NCBI GenBank assembly: GCA_030737875.1
Contig: CM060910.1
Coordinates: 251,628,427 to 251,692,426 of the forward strand
DNA length: 64,000 bases
Reading direction: 5' to 3'
Source: Allium sativum
Lineage: Eukaryota > Streptophyta > Magnoliopsida > Asparagales > Amaryllidaceae
The notes under the pieces are model-generated. The model did not search any database. It was given only the letters and a program-made list of their open reading frames with translations, and was not told where the DNA came from. Positions within the stretch are counted from its first letter, which is position 1; every line of letters starts with the position of its first letter. This document shows positions 33,561 to 45,613 of the stretch, one piece after another. The position numbers and the translations under genes were made by a program.

Positions 33561-34489
33561 CAGCGTGAAAAAGATAACATTGGAATTTCGGGCAAATTCA
33601 AGCCATTCAAAAATACATAAATGAAACGGCGGAGTGGAACCCAAAGGTGAGAAATTCTCACTTTTATTTTATTTTCTAGTTAAAATATATACTAGGATGC
33701 AGACGTTGCTTAGCAGCATCCGACACCCGTCGTCCACAGACCATGGATGACTTGCTTGTTTGATTGATGTGTTGTGAAAATTGATTTCGTGATGTGGAAT
33801 GAAGTGTTAGAAATATTCATAAGCAAATAAATAGTTTGAATAATAAAAATCACATTTTTATCGTGTACATGAAGTAAATAAAATATTCAAGTTGAATAAA
33901 AAAATTAAATAATAAAAATATCATTTTTATTGTATATATGGACTGAATAAAATATTCATAAGTTGAGATAAATATTCATTTACAAACTGGAAGGTTTGTT
34001 TATGTACACCAATTTATTTGATATTGATTGGGACGATAAATTTACACATCGCCCAATTGCAAAAATAAAATTCGTTATTTGTGGATTGAAACCTCACACG
34101 GGTATTGGGATTATATATGACATACACTAGTCCCAATAATTAGCTGTATGTCGATCGAATGATTGACAGACTATATAAGCATTATTTATTTATTTTAATG
34201 CTTACATGGTTGTAGAATGCACTCTGCATGTTGTATGAATTTTTAATGATTGTTTATCGTTATTATTGTATACACGTGATGTTGAAATCCATATAAATAA
34301 AATTATATGGTAATTGACTGAGTCTGATTACAGTTTAGAATTATCGAATATTTTAAAATAATATTCAGAAAACATTGAAATGTGAAGCCGTGTTAAGTAG
34401 TTAAACGCCATTTAACACGAACGGAAATTTGGTCAATTTTATTCATTTTATAATAAATATCAAAAAGTGATTTCAAAATCTGTTATTTT

Positions 34490-34965
34490 GAAATGAATTT
34501 GAAATTCGAATTGAATTGAAATTGAATTGGAATTAAAATTATGTTGAAATCGATTTAAAATGAATTCGAATTGAAATTGAACTGGAATTGAAATTGAATT
34601 GAAATCGATTTAATATGAATTCAGAACGAACTAAAATTGAATTGGAATTGGAATTGAATTGAAATCGATTTAAAATGAATTCAAAACAAATTGAAATTGA
34701 ATTGAAATCAACTTAAAATGAATTCAAAACGAATTGAAATTGAATTGGAATTGAAATTGAATTGAAATCGATATAAAACGAATTCAAAACGAATTGAAAT
34801 TGAATTGGAAGTGAAATTGAATTGAAATCGATTTAAAATGAATTCAAAACGAACTGAAATTGAATTGGAATTGAAATTGAATTGAAATCAATTTAAAATG
34901 AATTCAAAACGAATTGAAATTGAATTGAAATTAATTTGAAATGAATTTAAGACGAATTTATAATG
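34490..34965 (+). repeat. 60-bp tandem repeat in LTR E
   Basis: About seven copies of a 60-bp unit are built from GAATTGAAATTGAATTGGAA-type words and ATCGATTTAAAATGAATTCA. Within the unit the shorter word GAATTGAAATT is itself repeated. Confidence 0.87.
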
Positions 34966-36431
34966 GAAAAGTCAATTTTGATTTGAAATTGAAGATGAAG
35001 TTGAAACTGTTTTGTAACCGATTTCAAAACGATTTATAAAATACCTTTTAAATGAAATCCATGAAATATATTATATATATATATTAAATATATAATATAA
35101 TGGCCTGAATAGAACGCGCTGCGCTACGGCAGTTTGCGAATTTCGACCATGGACTTCGAACGGACATTACGGGAGATCCGACTGTCGGATTCTCCTAAAA
35201 CCGGAACCTTTGGGTTCGTATCGAAAAGAGATTTCCAAAAAATATGAGAGATTTGAAATTTAACAATTGGATTTGGAATTATGTCCAAATCAAATTTGGA
35301 AAAGGTCGCCGTAAGTGCAGTTTGATGGCCGTTTATGGAAATTGACTATACGGGCCTTGATAAAATTATTGAAAATATCAATAATTTATGTAAAATCAAA
35401 ATAAATGATTTGGAAAGAATTAGGATGAAAAATCCCATATTTGAAAAGATAAAAATATATTTTTACCGAAATGAACTAGTTTTGAAATAGAATAATAAAT
35501 CCAATATTTTTAAAATAAATAAATTGGATTTGAAATGGTTTTAAAAATAATCAGGATTTCCAATATATGAGTTGGAATGGATTTGAATCAAAATTATCTT
35601 CAGAATATTTTGATATTGTATTTTGTGATTATAGGGATATTGTGGAGGAATTTGAAAGATATATTGTAATGACCCGGATATTGGACGGTGTAATAATTAA
35701 CTTATTTAATTATATAAACAACGAATATATTATTTAATCGTCGACGTTAGAACGTATAATTATATTATAATTAAAATCGAGCTTGAAATGGCGCTGTAGT
35801 TCGTTATTTGGCGATTAGAATTTCAACTGAATGTACAGAGTTCGTTTTAAATCGGATTTCTGTGAAACAAGAAACGCGTGGAGCTGGTGGAGTATATCTT
35901 TCTAGTAGAAGAGAAAAATCAAGATTCCGTCGTGTAGATTTTGAGATATGTCAAAATCAAATTTTAAAATAGTCGCTATGGAATCGTTTATCGACCGTAA
36001 CGGATTATTCGATATAACTAGAGATAGGTTTTGAATTTAGACAAGGTTCTTTGGGACATAACGATAATTTAATTTTTAGAATTTTATGGTAATTTTTAAG
36101 TAATTAAATAAGCACTTTTTTATTTTGAAGTATTTTGCACCCTGTAATCAATATTTTGGGTTTTCACAATATGAGTTCATCTACCGGTATTATTACATTT
36201 TTGGGATCGGGGCACTGAGCTGAGCACAACAGTATTTTTATTTCTGTCGTTGGCCGTCCGAATGAGAACAGGACTTAATATAGAAGGGTCACCGAAATGC
36301 TATATCTAAAATATCTAAACCTATTCATGATTATTAACAAGCCAAGTCTTCCCTTCTCAGCCGCAAGGTCTTGTGTGTTCTCAAACTGAAAACGTGGACA
36401 AAAGGAAAGCCTCTCAACAAATTAAATCCTT

Positions 36432-36440
36432 TATATATAA
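36432..36440 (+). promoter_or_regulatory. TATA box of LTR 1 of G
   Basis: TATATATAA is followed by GGTCCCTCCCACTTTAAACC and a CT-rich leader, 767 bp into the LTR. Identical copies are at 42871-42879 and 49323-49331. This is the most convincing promoter in the window. Confidence 0.6.
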
Positions 36441-37928
36441 GGTCCCTCCCACTTTAAACCTAAATCTCTTCTACCATTCTCAGCCGCCAACATCAACAGC
36501 AGAAATCGTTCTTCCAAGCTCCTAAAACAATTCGAAATAAAATCAAAATTTAAATCCATAAATCATGAAATCAGTTTATATGAAATCCCTACGAAAATCT
36601 CTTCAATTCTATGTCCTTGTTTTTGAGTTCGGTCTTATTCTGGGGTCGCTGAAAATCAAGGGCGGTGGGCGAGTTGGACTCGAGTACAACAGGAAGCGTG
36701 CGAAGGTCTGGAAGCATGGGGTTTTCTTTGTCGAAGTGTGAGGGAGTTCGACGGTTTTTCGTCGATGACTGTTCAGGGCAGCGAGTTCGAACGAGGATGG
36801 AGATCTGGAACCGCGAGTCCCTGGTGTGTGCGAACTGACAACAATGGCGGAGGTGAGTGGTTCTCACGTGAATGGGATGTATGGCATGAAGGGGACGTAG
36901 CGTTCTACTGAGTTGCATGGAGTTGAGGTCTGAAGTTGGCATGCAGCGTGTGTTCTCTGGAAGGGGTGCTGGTTTAAACAAGTTGTAGGTTAAAACGTGC
37001 ATAAGATGAAGGCGGTGTGAGGATGCTGCGTTGGGAAAGAACAGGAAGTCTGGAGCGTTACTTTTTGTAGGGAGCAGGTTCTTTGTTTCGTGAAGAATGA
37101 GGGTGGTGACAAATAAAAATGCTCGCAAAGAAAGCAAGTCTTGTCTTATTTTGGGGGTAGCATGGTCATCGTTTTCAAATAAGACCTGGGAAACTCGAGC
37201 GAAACTAAAAGGTACTGCCTTATATTTATCTTTGCAATTAGATGAGATGGACTACGTTGGGTTTTCTAGCATGAACGAAAAACAGTTGAAAGGGGAAATG
37301 TTCGGATACAAAAGAACTAAGGGACGGAAGGGTAGAAAGAAATGAGCATAGCAGATGGAAACAAAAGTCTCCAAAACGTGAAGGCACCAAAACAAAACAA
37401 ACGGGTTTAAAGTCTATCAACCTATACAACTATGCATTGAAGAAAATATCTTTGCCTGTGTGGTTTGTTTTCAACGTGAAGAGGCCTAGAACTGGGGTAC
37501 TGTATCAAAGTGAATGGGGTACTGTATCGAAGTGAAGAGGAAGGGACGTTGAAATATCAAGAGGATCGAGCGTATTTATTTACATACGAATCGAAGGAAG
37601 TAGAAAGCTTGGCAGCAGCTGATTAGCGTTGAGATGGTAGCATGATTGAATAAAGAGTTGGAAACATGCATTGGCAAAGCATGTGTAGATTCATTTGCAG
37701 TAAATTGAATGGTTCGTTGGCGAGTAATTGTCTGTTGTCATCGGGTCAATGCGCAGGAGATATGGGTCAACGTGATAGAATCAGACGAAACTAAATCCGT
37801 TAGGATCGTATGGACGAGCGCAACGAAATGGAACTGAAGAGTAGTGAATAGGAGATCGTTACAATTTATGGCAAAATGAATTGCCGTCTGAATCAAGCGA
37901 TGGTTATCGTTATTAACGATGATCGTCC

Positions 37929-37947
37929 AATGTGAGTAAAACTCACT
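37929..37947 (+). other. GTGAGTAAAACTCAC hairpin / donor-like motif of G
   Basis: AATGTGAGTAAAACTCACT has a perfect GTGAGT/ACTCAC stem with a short loop. It is present in all three LTRs (near 44369 and 50821). Other families have AAGGTGAGT here. Confidence 0.5.
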
Positions 37948-38563
37948 AACTCTCCTCAATTTATATTTTAATATAAATTGTACTTTATTTATTGACTGCT
38001 GTATATTGATTGCTAAACTGGACTGTTAAATAGATTTGATTGAAAACGTAGTTATAGTTAATCTATGTACTGTTAATCAAATATGGTTCTGTACAGCAGG
38101 ATATTTCATTTCAAAATGAAATATGATATATATTATACTGTGTAACATCTGTGATGCAGGGAAACAGGTTGGAGGAATCCGACTGGATTCCTCAACAATT
38201 ATTTTACTGTTTTCATATATTGTGTTATATGATGTGTTATATAATCTGTTCTGGATTATATGTGTTAGAACGATATTGATCATCGTTGTTTGATATTTTG
38301 AATATCATAAGAAACCCTGAGTTGTAAAAAATTATATTTCAATGTATATTGAAATAAAGGAGTTTTATAAAATCCACCGATTTTATAAAAGGAAACAATT
38401 TGAAAATAGAGTATTTATAAAACGAACACGGTTTTATAAAAGGAAATTATTTATAAAACGATTAGAGTTTTATAAAAGGGATATTTATTTAGAAAATAAA
38501 TAGAATTGAAAAGGAGAATATTTATTAAGAAAATATTTATTTAGAAGATAAATAAACCGTTAT

Positions 38564-38775
38564 AAATAGGAAATATTTGTAACGGTAAATAGAAGTTGTA
38601 AATAGAAATATTTGTAATGGTAAATAGAAGTTGTAAATAAGAAATATTTGTAATGGTAAATAGAAGTTGTAAATAAGAAATATTTGTAATGGTAAATAGA
38701 AGTTGTAAATAGGAATATTTGTAACGGTAAATAGAAGTTGTAAATAGGAAATATTTGTAACGGTAAGTAAACGTT
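38564..38775 (+). repeat. 36-bp minisatellite in LTR 1 of G
   Basis: About six units of 36 bp, each TAA(C/T)GGTAAATAGAAGTTG and AATA(A/G)GAAATATTTG. The same copy number appears at about 45010-45210 and 51465-51660. Because 36 is a multiple of three, the antisense frame reads as 12-residue repeats, which is not evidence of a gene. Confidence 0.88.
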
Positions 38776-39783
38776 GAAAAAGGGAAATAGTTGTAACGGA
38801 AAACGTAGTTTATCAAAAGGAGATAATCAAACGTAGTTTATCAAAAGGAGTTAATCAAACGTAGTTTATAAAAGGGGTTAATCGAATATAGAAATTAAGA
38901 AGTGAAGTTAAACAAAAATTAGAAACTGACTAGAGATTGGTAAGTTGAATATTTTTCTGAGTGTTGATCTGATGTTGGTTTCGGCCTTCGGGGTTTATAC
39001 TTAGAGAATTGTTCTCTTACTAGTTTACAGTTAGGGACTAATAGTTGTGGAATGGTAGTAATGCGTGAATGAGGATTGGAGATGTTTTTCCAATGTTGAA
39101 AACGTATATTTTCTAATTTTAGAAAATAAGGAAATATGAATATATGTATATATATATATATGATTGATGATTGGATCGATAATTCCATTTGGAATTAAGA
39201 TCGTTGTTTGTACACTGACATATTTTCATTTGATAGTTAAATCACAGACTATCGAAGTTTTGACCATTTTACGTTGTTAATATGGAGAGACCGGTTGGAT
39301 TATTATCCGAAGAATCACTCCGTATCGACATAAGCGTTGTGATCAAATACGACGAAGAAATTGAAGACGGAGTAAAGTGCAAGGGCTGTCCTGTTTACAG
39401 AATAGTGCCTTCGGTTTCGTTCAGTCCCAGAACGAACGTAAATGGACGAATGTCTGACAGAGTATTTCTAATGATCGAATGGGTTGGACTGTACAAATAT
39501 ATATGGTGGCCAACGGATTTATTCCCTTTGCATAATATCCAGAATCTATTTGTGCAGATCCAACTAAATGATTAACGGATCTGATAATGTGGCATTCAAA
39601 GTGATCGTGTTATAAATGAATGGAAAGTAAGCGTAGCTTCTAGCCTCACATCCGGTAAATGATAGAAATCGGGCAGGCAGCATGGCTATGTAGGTCGCAC
39701 CTATTAGGGTGTATAATCACCTATCTAGAGAATATTCATTTGCTTCTTAAATCTATCAATGTTGTCCCATATATATATACGGG

Positions 39784-39843
39784 AACGGTTGCTGATCCCA
39801 ACCGTTGGTGATGTACATTCGATACACTCAAGCGAAATGAGTG
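39784..39843 (+). other. Two conserved hairpins in G LTR
   Basis: AACGGTTG/CAACCGTT (39784-39791 with 39799-39806, loop CTGATCC) is followed by CACTCA/TGAGTG (39825-39830 with 39838-39843, loop AGCGAAA). Both occur at the same place in LTRs 2 and 3. In C the second stem is exact and the first has one mismatch. Confidence 0.6.
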
Positions 39844-40617
39844 GTCGGTCATGTGTGGCTGAGTTGCAAGATGTTCTTGTTGAACTCCAGTGTATCGTTC
39901 CTAGAGTACACTGATCGGAAGGTGATTCCATACCTTGTCATAGTTGGAAATCCAATCATCCAATACGCACCCGCGGTTTTGATTGTATACTATATATGTA
40001 GAACGTGAGATGAAAGCGTTTCTGCTAGATTGATATCTAATTGTATTTAGGCATTATTATAATATCAGTGATACTGCTTTTCAAAGATGTTTGGATTCTC
40101 ATAAGGGAAAAACCCGTTCCGTATTCACGGCGAGGTCTTATGAGATATCATATACCTGTTTAAATGATTTGAGTTTACTCACACCAGTCACATGATTGAC
40201 CCGGAGTTTATTTGTTTTGTCTTCCCTAAACTCTTGGGTGCCTAAATTTGTACGGGCAGTCAAGTAGTCGGGATTTTACAGATACACTTGGAGAGCTTGG
40301 AGCAGGAGGCTTCAGGATTCTATAGCTATTATTATTTCCGCTGTTGTTGTAAGTGCTGTACTCTGATAAGTGCTATTGTATATATAACTGTTTGTATTTC
40401 AAAAGTTATGTTATATTTTATTCGTTCCGCTGTGAGATTCGTGTTTACTCGGATGATGATGTTCTTCTTCTTCTTCTTCTATTCTAATACTTCTACCTTA
40501 TCTTTCCTCACCCTCTATCTTCTTTCTATTAGTTTCTTGAATTTCCAGTGCAATTTGTGGTTGGACTTGTGTTATTTAGTCAGCTCAAATTGGACCGGAT
40601 TTTCGGGTCACTACAGT

Positions 40618-40629
40618 TGGTATCAGAGC
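40618..40629 (+). promoter_or_regulatory. Primer-binding site 1 of G
   Basis: TGGTATCAGAGC lies two bases after LTR 1. Confidence 0.94.
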
Positions 40630-42089
40630 TTAAGTTAAGTGAATTACCTTGGCTCTGTGGCGTAACTCAGTAGAGATGGGATTAGTAATATCCTAGACTG
40701 AGATTGAGTGTATATATACGAGTGAACGTATTTGTTATTGATATAAAAATTTGTTTTATATTGTGGAGATTCATTGGTTGAGTCGTTTATGAGTTCTGGT
40801 CGATCAGTTTGATCCACTGTATCGGTAGGAGTTACTAAACTCTTGAATACGATGAACCGTCATGGTATGTTTTGAAAAGAGGGTAAATTAAAATAAGTTA
40901 CCCAAGGTATATCTTGATATAGAGAAGATATATATACCAAAATTATAATATAATGGATATATTGGTTGTTATTATAATCAAGTAAGATTATAAATTAAAT
41001 GGTTATGTGAATAACCAATCAGAATTCATATAAGTGAAATACGTGAAATCAGATGAATTAAATCTGAAATTTAAACCAGAAATTGAATTAAACCTCTGGA
41101 GAATTGGATAAATGTTTGTAATTGGATTGGGATTAAAAATAAGGAAATTTTAAGTTCCTGGGAGATTTTGAAATGTTTTCAAAATGAAAGTGTTTAGAAA
41201 TGATTTTCGAAAGTGATATAGTATTGAACTCACTTCGATCGCTGGAAAATAATTCTGATAAGTGCGGCCGCATCATCAGTGTCATTTTCGAGTTTCTAAA
41301 GTGACGGATTACTAACAAATATTTTGTTTTGAAATTGTTTTGTAAAAACAAGTTATTCAGGAATTCGAAGGATTTTGAATTGTTATTATGATTTCAAGTG
41401 ATTTGAATAAACACAGGGATTTGAAATTGGAAATCTAAATTTAACTTATGAAGTTAAATGGGCTAAAATAGTGAAAGTGAATAATAAATTTGAATTTAAC
41501 TTGAACTAAGTTAAATTAAAACTGGATTGGATTATATAAATTAAAACTGGATTGAACTAATCTGAATGAAATTAAGTTGATAAACCAAGAGTTGAAATTG
41601 GATATTGGAGTTTAAATGAAATTCGACTTAAGTATAAGCGAATGGTTTGAGTTGAGGATATAAACTAATCGAAGTTAGATTAGTATGACATTGGTATATG
41701 CAGGGTGTTAATCGATGGAAATGATATAATGATAGGCCCGACAAAAAGGTACAAGTTTATATTTCATATGAGTTTGAGATTTTTATGAGCCGAATTGGCA
41801 AGCCGCTTGGCTATTTGATTTTTCTTTTGGTTGGAGATGGCCTAGAGAGGCGAGTTGGAGTTTTACCGATAGGGCTGTACAAAGGAGGTTATGGCGAAAT
41901 TTTCTGGAAAAAAATAGGCATTAGAAAATTTTCAGAATTTTTGAAAATTTTAGTAGTCGGAATATATTAATATTTTAGTCGATATTAATTGGTTCAGTTA
42001 AAACCGGAGATAAGAGGTAAACAGATAAAATTTAACCCAGTAGATAGGGTCGTCCGCTAACTTAGCAATTTCGAGGACGAAATTATTTT

Positions 42090-42102
42090 AAGTGGGGAAG
42101 AA
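42090..42102 (+). promoter_or_regulatory. Polypurine tract 1 of G
   Basis: AAGTGGGGAAGAA ends exactly at the start of LTR 2. Confidence 0.88.
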
Positions 42103-45100
42103 TGTAATGACCCGGATATTGGACGGTGTAATAATTAACTTATTTAATTATATAAACAACGAATATATTATTTAATCGTCGACGTTAGAACGTATAATTA
42201 TATTATAATTAAAATCGAGCTTGAAATGGCGCTGCAGTTCGTTATTTGGCGATTAGAACTTCAACTGAATGTACAGAGTTCGTTTTAAATCGGATTTCTG
42301 TGAAACAAGAAACGCGTGGAGCTGGTGGAGTATATCTTTCTAGTAGAAGAGAAAAATCAAGATTCCGTCGTGTAGATTTTGAGATATGTCAAAATCAAAT
42401 TTTAAAATAGTCGCTATGGAATCGTTTATCGACCGTAACGGATTATTCGATATAACTAGAGATAGGTTTTGAATTTAGACAAGGTTCTTTTGGGACATAA
42501 CGATAATTTAATTTTTAGAATTTTATGGTAATTTTTAAGTAATTAAATAAGCACTTTTTTATTTTGAAGTATTTTGCACCCTGTAATCAATATTTTGGGT
42601 TTTCACAATATGAGTTCATCTACCGGTATTATTACATTTTTGGGATCGGGGCACTGAGCTGAGCACAACAGTATTTTTATTTCTGTCGTTGGCCGTCCGA
42701 ATGAGAACAGGACTTAATATAGAAGGGTCACCGAAATGCTATATCTAAAATATCTAAACCTATTCATGATTATTAACAAGCCAAGTCTTCCCTTCTCAGC
42801 CGCAAGGTCTTGTGTGTTCTCAAACTGAAAACGTGGACAAAAGGAAAGCCTCTCAACAAATTAAATCCTTTATATATAAGGTCCCTCCCACTTTAAACCT
42901 AAATCTCTTCTACCATTCTCAGCCGCCAACATCAACAGCAGAAATCGTTCTTCCAAGCTCCTAAAACAATTCGAAATAAAATCAAAATTTAAATCCATAA
43001 ATCATGAAATCAGTTTATATGAAATCCCTACGAAAATCTCTTCAATTCTATGTCCTTGTTTTTGAGTTCGGTCTTATTCTGGGGTCGCTGAAAATCAAGG
43101 GCGGTGGGCGAGTTGGACTCGAGTACAACAGGAAGCGTGCGAAGGTCTGGAAGCATGGGGTTTTCTTTGTCGAAGTGTGAGGGAGTTCGACGGTTTTTCG
43201 TCGATGACTGTTCAGGGCAGCGAGTTCGAACGAGGATGGAGATCTGGAACCGCGAGTCCCTGGTGTGTGCGAACTGACAACAATGGCGGAGGTGAGTGGT
43301 TCTCACGTGAATGGGATGTATGGCATGAAGGGGACGTAGCGTTCTACTGAGTTGCATGGAGTTGAGGTCTGAAGTTGGCATGCAGCGTGTGTTCTCTGGA
43401 AGGGGTGCTGGTTTAAACAAGTTGTAGGTTAAAACGTGCATAAGATAAAGGCGGTGTGAGGATGCTGCATTGGGAAAGAATAGGAAGTCTGGAGCGTTAC
43501 TTTTTGTAGGGAGCAGGTTCTTTGTTTCGTGAAGAATGAGGGTGGTGACAAATAAAAATGCTCGCAAAGAAAGCAAGTCTTGTCTTATTTTGGGGGTAGC
43601 ATGGTCCTCGTTTTCAAATAAGACCTGGGAAACTCGAGCGAAACTAAAAGGTACTGCCTTATATTTATCTTTGCAATTAGATGAGATGGACTACGTTGGG
43701 TTTTCTAGCATGAACGAAAAACAGTTGAAAGGGGAAATGTTCGGATACAAAAGAACTAAGGGACGGAAGGGTAGAAAGAAATGAGCATAGCAGATGGAAA
43801 CAAAAGTCTCCAAAACGTGAAGGCACCAAAACAAAACAAACGGGTTTAAAGTCTATCAACCTATACAACTATGCATTGAAGAAAATATCTTTGCCTGTGT
43901 GGTTTGTTTTCAACGTGAAGAGGCCTAGAACTGGGGTACTGTATCAAAGTGAATGGGGTACTGTATCGAAGTGAAGAGGAAGGGACGTTGAAATATCAAG
44001 AGGATCGAGCGTATTTATTTACATACGAATCGAAGGAAGTAGAAAGCTTGGCAGCAGCTGATTAGCGTTGAGATGGTAGCATGATTGAATAAAGAGTTGG
44101 AAACATGCATTGGCAAAGCATGTGTAGATTCATTTGCAGTAAATTGAATGGTTCGTTGGCGATTAATTGTCTGTTGTCATCGGGTCAGTGCGCAGGAGAT
44201 ATGGGTCAACGTGATAGAATCAGACGAAACTAAATCCGTTAGGATCGTATGGACGAGCGCAACGAAATGGAACTGAAGAGTAGTGAATAGGAGATCGTTA
44301 CAATTTATGGCAAAATGAATTGCCGTCTGAATCAAGCGATGGTTATCGTTATTAACGATGATCGTCCAATGTGAGTAAAACTCACTAACTCTCCTCAATT
44401 TATATTTTAATATAAATTGTACTTTATTTATTGACTGCTGTATATTGATTGCTAAACTGGACTGTTAAATAGATTTGATTGAAAACGTAGTTATAGTTAA
44501 TCTATGTACTGTTAATCAAATATGGTTCTGTACAGCAGGATATTTCATTTCAAAATGAAATATGATATATATTATACTGTGTAACATCTGTGATGCAGGG
44601 AAACAGGTTGGAGGAATCCGACTGGATTCCTCAACAATTATTTTACTGTTTTCATATATTGTGTTATATGATGTGTTATATAATCTGTTCTGGATTATAT
44701 GTGTTAGAACGATATTGATCATCGTTGTTTGATATTTTGAATATCATAAGAAACCCTGAGTTGTAAAAAATTATATTTCAATGTATATTGAAATAAAGGA
44801 GTTTTATAAAATCCACCGATTTTATAAAAGGAAACAATTTGAAAATAGAGTATTTATAAAACGAACACGGTTTTATAAAAGGAAATTATTTATAAAACGA
44901 TTAGAGTTTTATAAAAGGGATATTTATTTAGAAAATAAATAGAATTGAAAAGGAGAATATTTATTAAGAAAATATTTATTTAGAAGATAAATAAACCGTT
45001 ATAAATAGGAAATATTTGTAACGGTAAATAGAAGTTGTAAATAAGAAATATTTGTAATGGTAAATAGAAGTTGTAAATAAGAAATATTTGTAATGGTAAA

Positions 45101-45580
45101 TAGAAGTTGTAAATAAGAAATATTTGTAATGGTAAATAGAAGTTGTAAATAGGAATATTTGTAACGATAAATAGAAGTTGTAAATAGGAAATATTTGTAA
45201 CGGTAAGTAAACGTTGAAAAAGGGAAATAGTTGTAACGGAAAACGTAGTTTATCAAAAGGAGATAATCAAACGTAGTTTATCAAAAGGAGTTAATCAAAC
45301 GTAGTTTATAAAAGGGGTTAATCGAATATAGAAATTAAGAAGTGAGGTTAAACAAAAATTAGAAACTGACTAGAGATTGGTAAGTTGAATATTTTTCTGA
45401 GTGTTGATCTGATGTTGGTTTCGGCCATCGGGGTTTATACTTAGAGAATTGTTCTCTTACTAGTTTACAGTTAGGGACTAATAGTTGTGGAATGGTAGTA
45501 ATGCGTGAATGAGGATTGGAGATGTTTTTCCAATGTTGAAAACGTATATTTTCTAATTTTAGAAAATAAGGAAATATGAA

Positions 45581-45613
<33 letters not shown>

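Larger units (their letters stand above)
31708..35664 (+). repeat. 5' LTR of element E, left part
   Basis: It contains two CAAAC(A/G)(A/G)(C/T)CTCC...TTTGACGAAA-type modules near 32104 and 32270, then a GC-rich leader at about 32590-32930 (CCGTCG, CCCCCTCCCC). A splice-donor-like hairpin AAGGTGAG...CTCACTT lies at 33644-33662. Two blocks of tandem repeats follow. It ends GATATAT before G. The open frames inside the GC-rich leader show no recognisable domain. Confidence 0.85.
35665..40615 (+). repeat. LTR 1 of element G (4951 bp)
   Basis: It starts TGTAATGACCCGGATATTGG and ends GGGTCACTACA. Contents in order are a TATA box at 36432-36440 followed by a CT-rich leader, a GTGAGTAAAACTCAC hairpin at 37932, a CATCTGTGATGCAGGGAAACAGG block near 38146, a 36-bp minisatellite, a (TA)n tract near 39147, and two conserved hairpins at 39784-39843. 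An antisense open frame of 182 codons at 36589-37137 has no recognisable domain, and I see no equivalent in LTRs C or E. I treat it as chance. Confidence 0.93.
40616..42102 (+). mobile_element. Internal region 1 of G (non-coding, 1487 bp)
   Basis: The PBS TGGTATCAGAGC is at 40618-40629, the post-PBS hairpin GGAT-TAGTAAT-ATCC at 40679-40693, a TTTCGAGGACGAAAT box at about 42068-42083, and the polypurine tract AAGTGGGGAAGAA at 42090-42102. A 61-codon frame at 41785-41970 lies in a stretch also present in E's internal region (CTAGCCGCTTGGCTGTTTC near 56900), but that frame is broken in E, so I do not call it a gene. Confidence 0.92.

Noticed and set aside
36589..37137. Antisense open frame of 182 codons, repeated at 43028-43576 and 49480-50028
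   Set aside because: The three copies are identical only because the LTRs are. It lies antisense to the LTR leader, has no domain or signal I recognise, and no equivalent is seen in LTRs C or E.
38564..38775. CRISPR-like array of regular repeats
   Set aside because: The units are contiguous with no unique spacers, and this is plant transposon DNA.
38541..38816. Apparent 12-residue repeat protein on the minus strand
   Set aside because: It is the translation of a 36-bp minisatellite whose unit is a multiple of three.
39282..39575. 97-codon plus-strand frame in the G LTRs (also near 45734 and 52176)
   Set aside because: The homologous block in C (about 23810-24110) and E does not keep the frame, so conservation is at nucleotide level only.
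41785..41970. 61-codon frame in G internal regions
   Set aside because: The related stretch in E's internal region near 56890-57000 does not preserve the reading frame, and no domain is recognisable.
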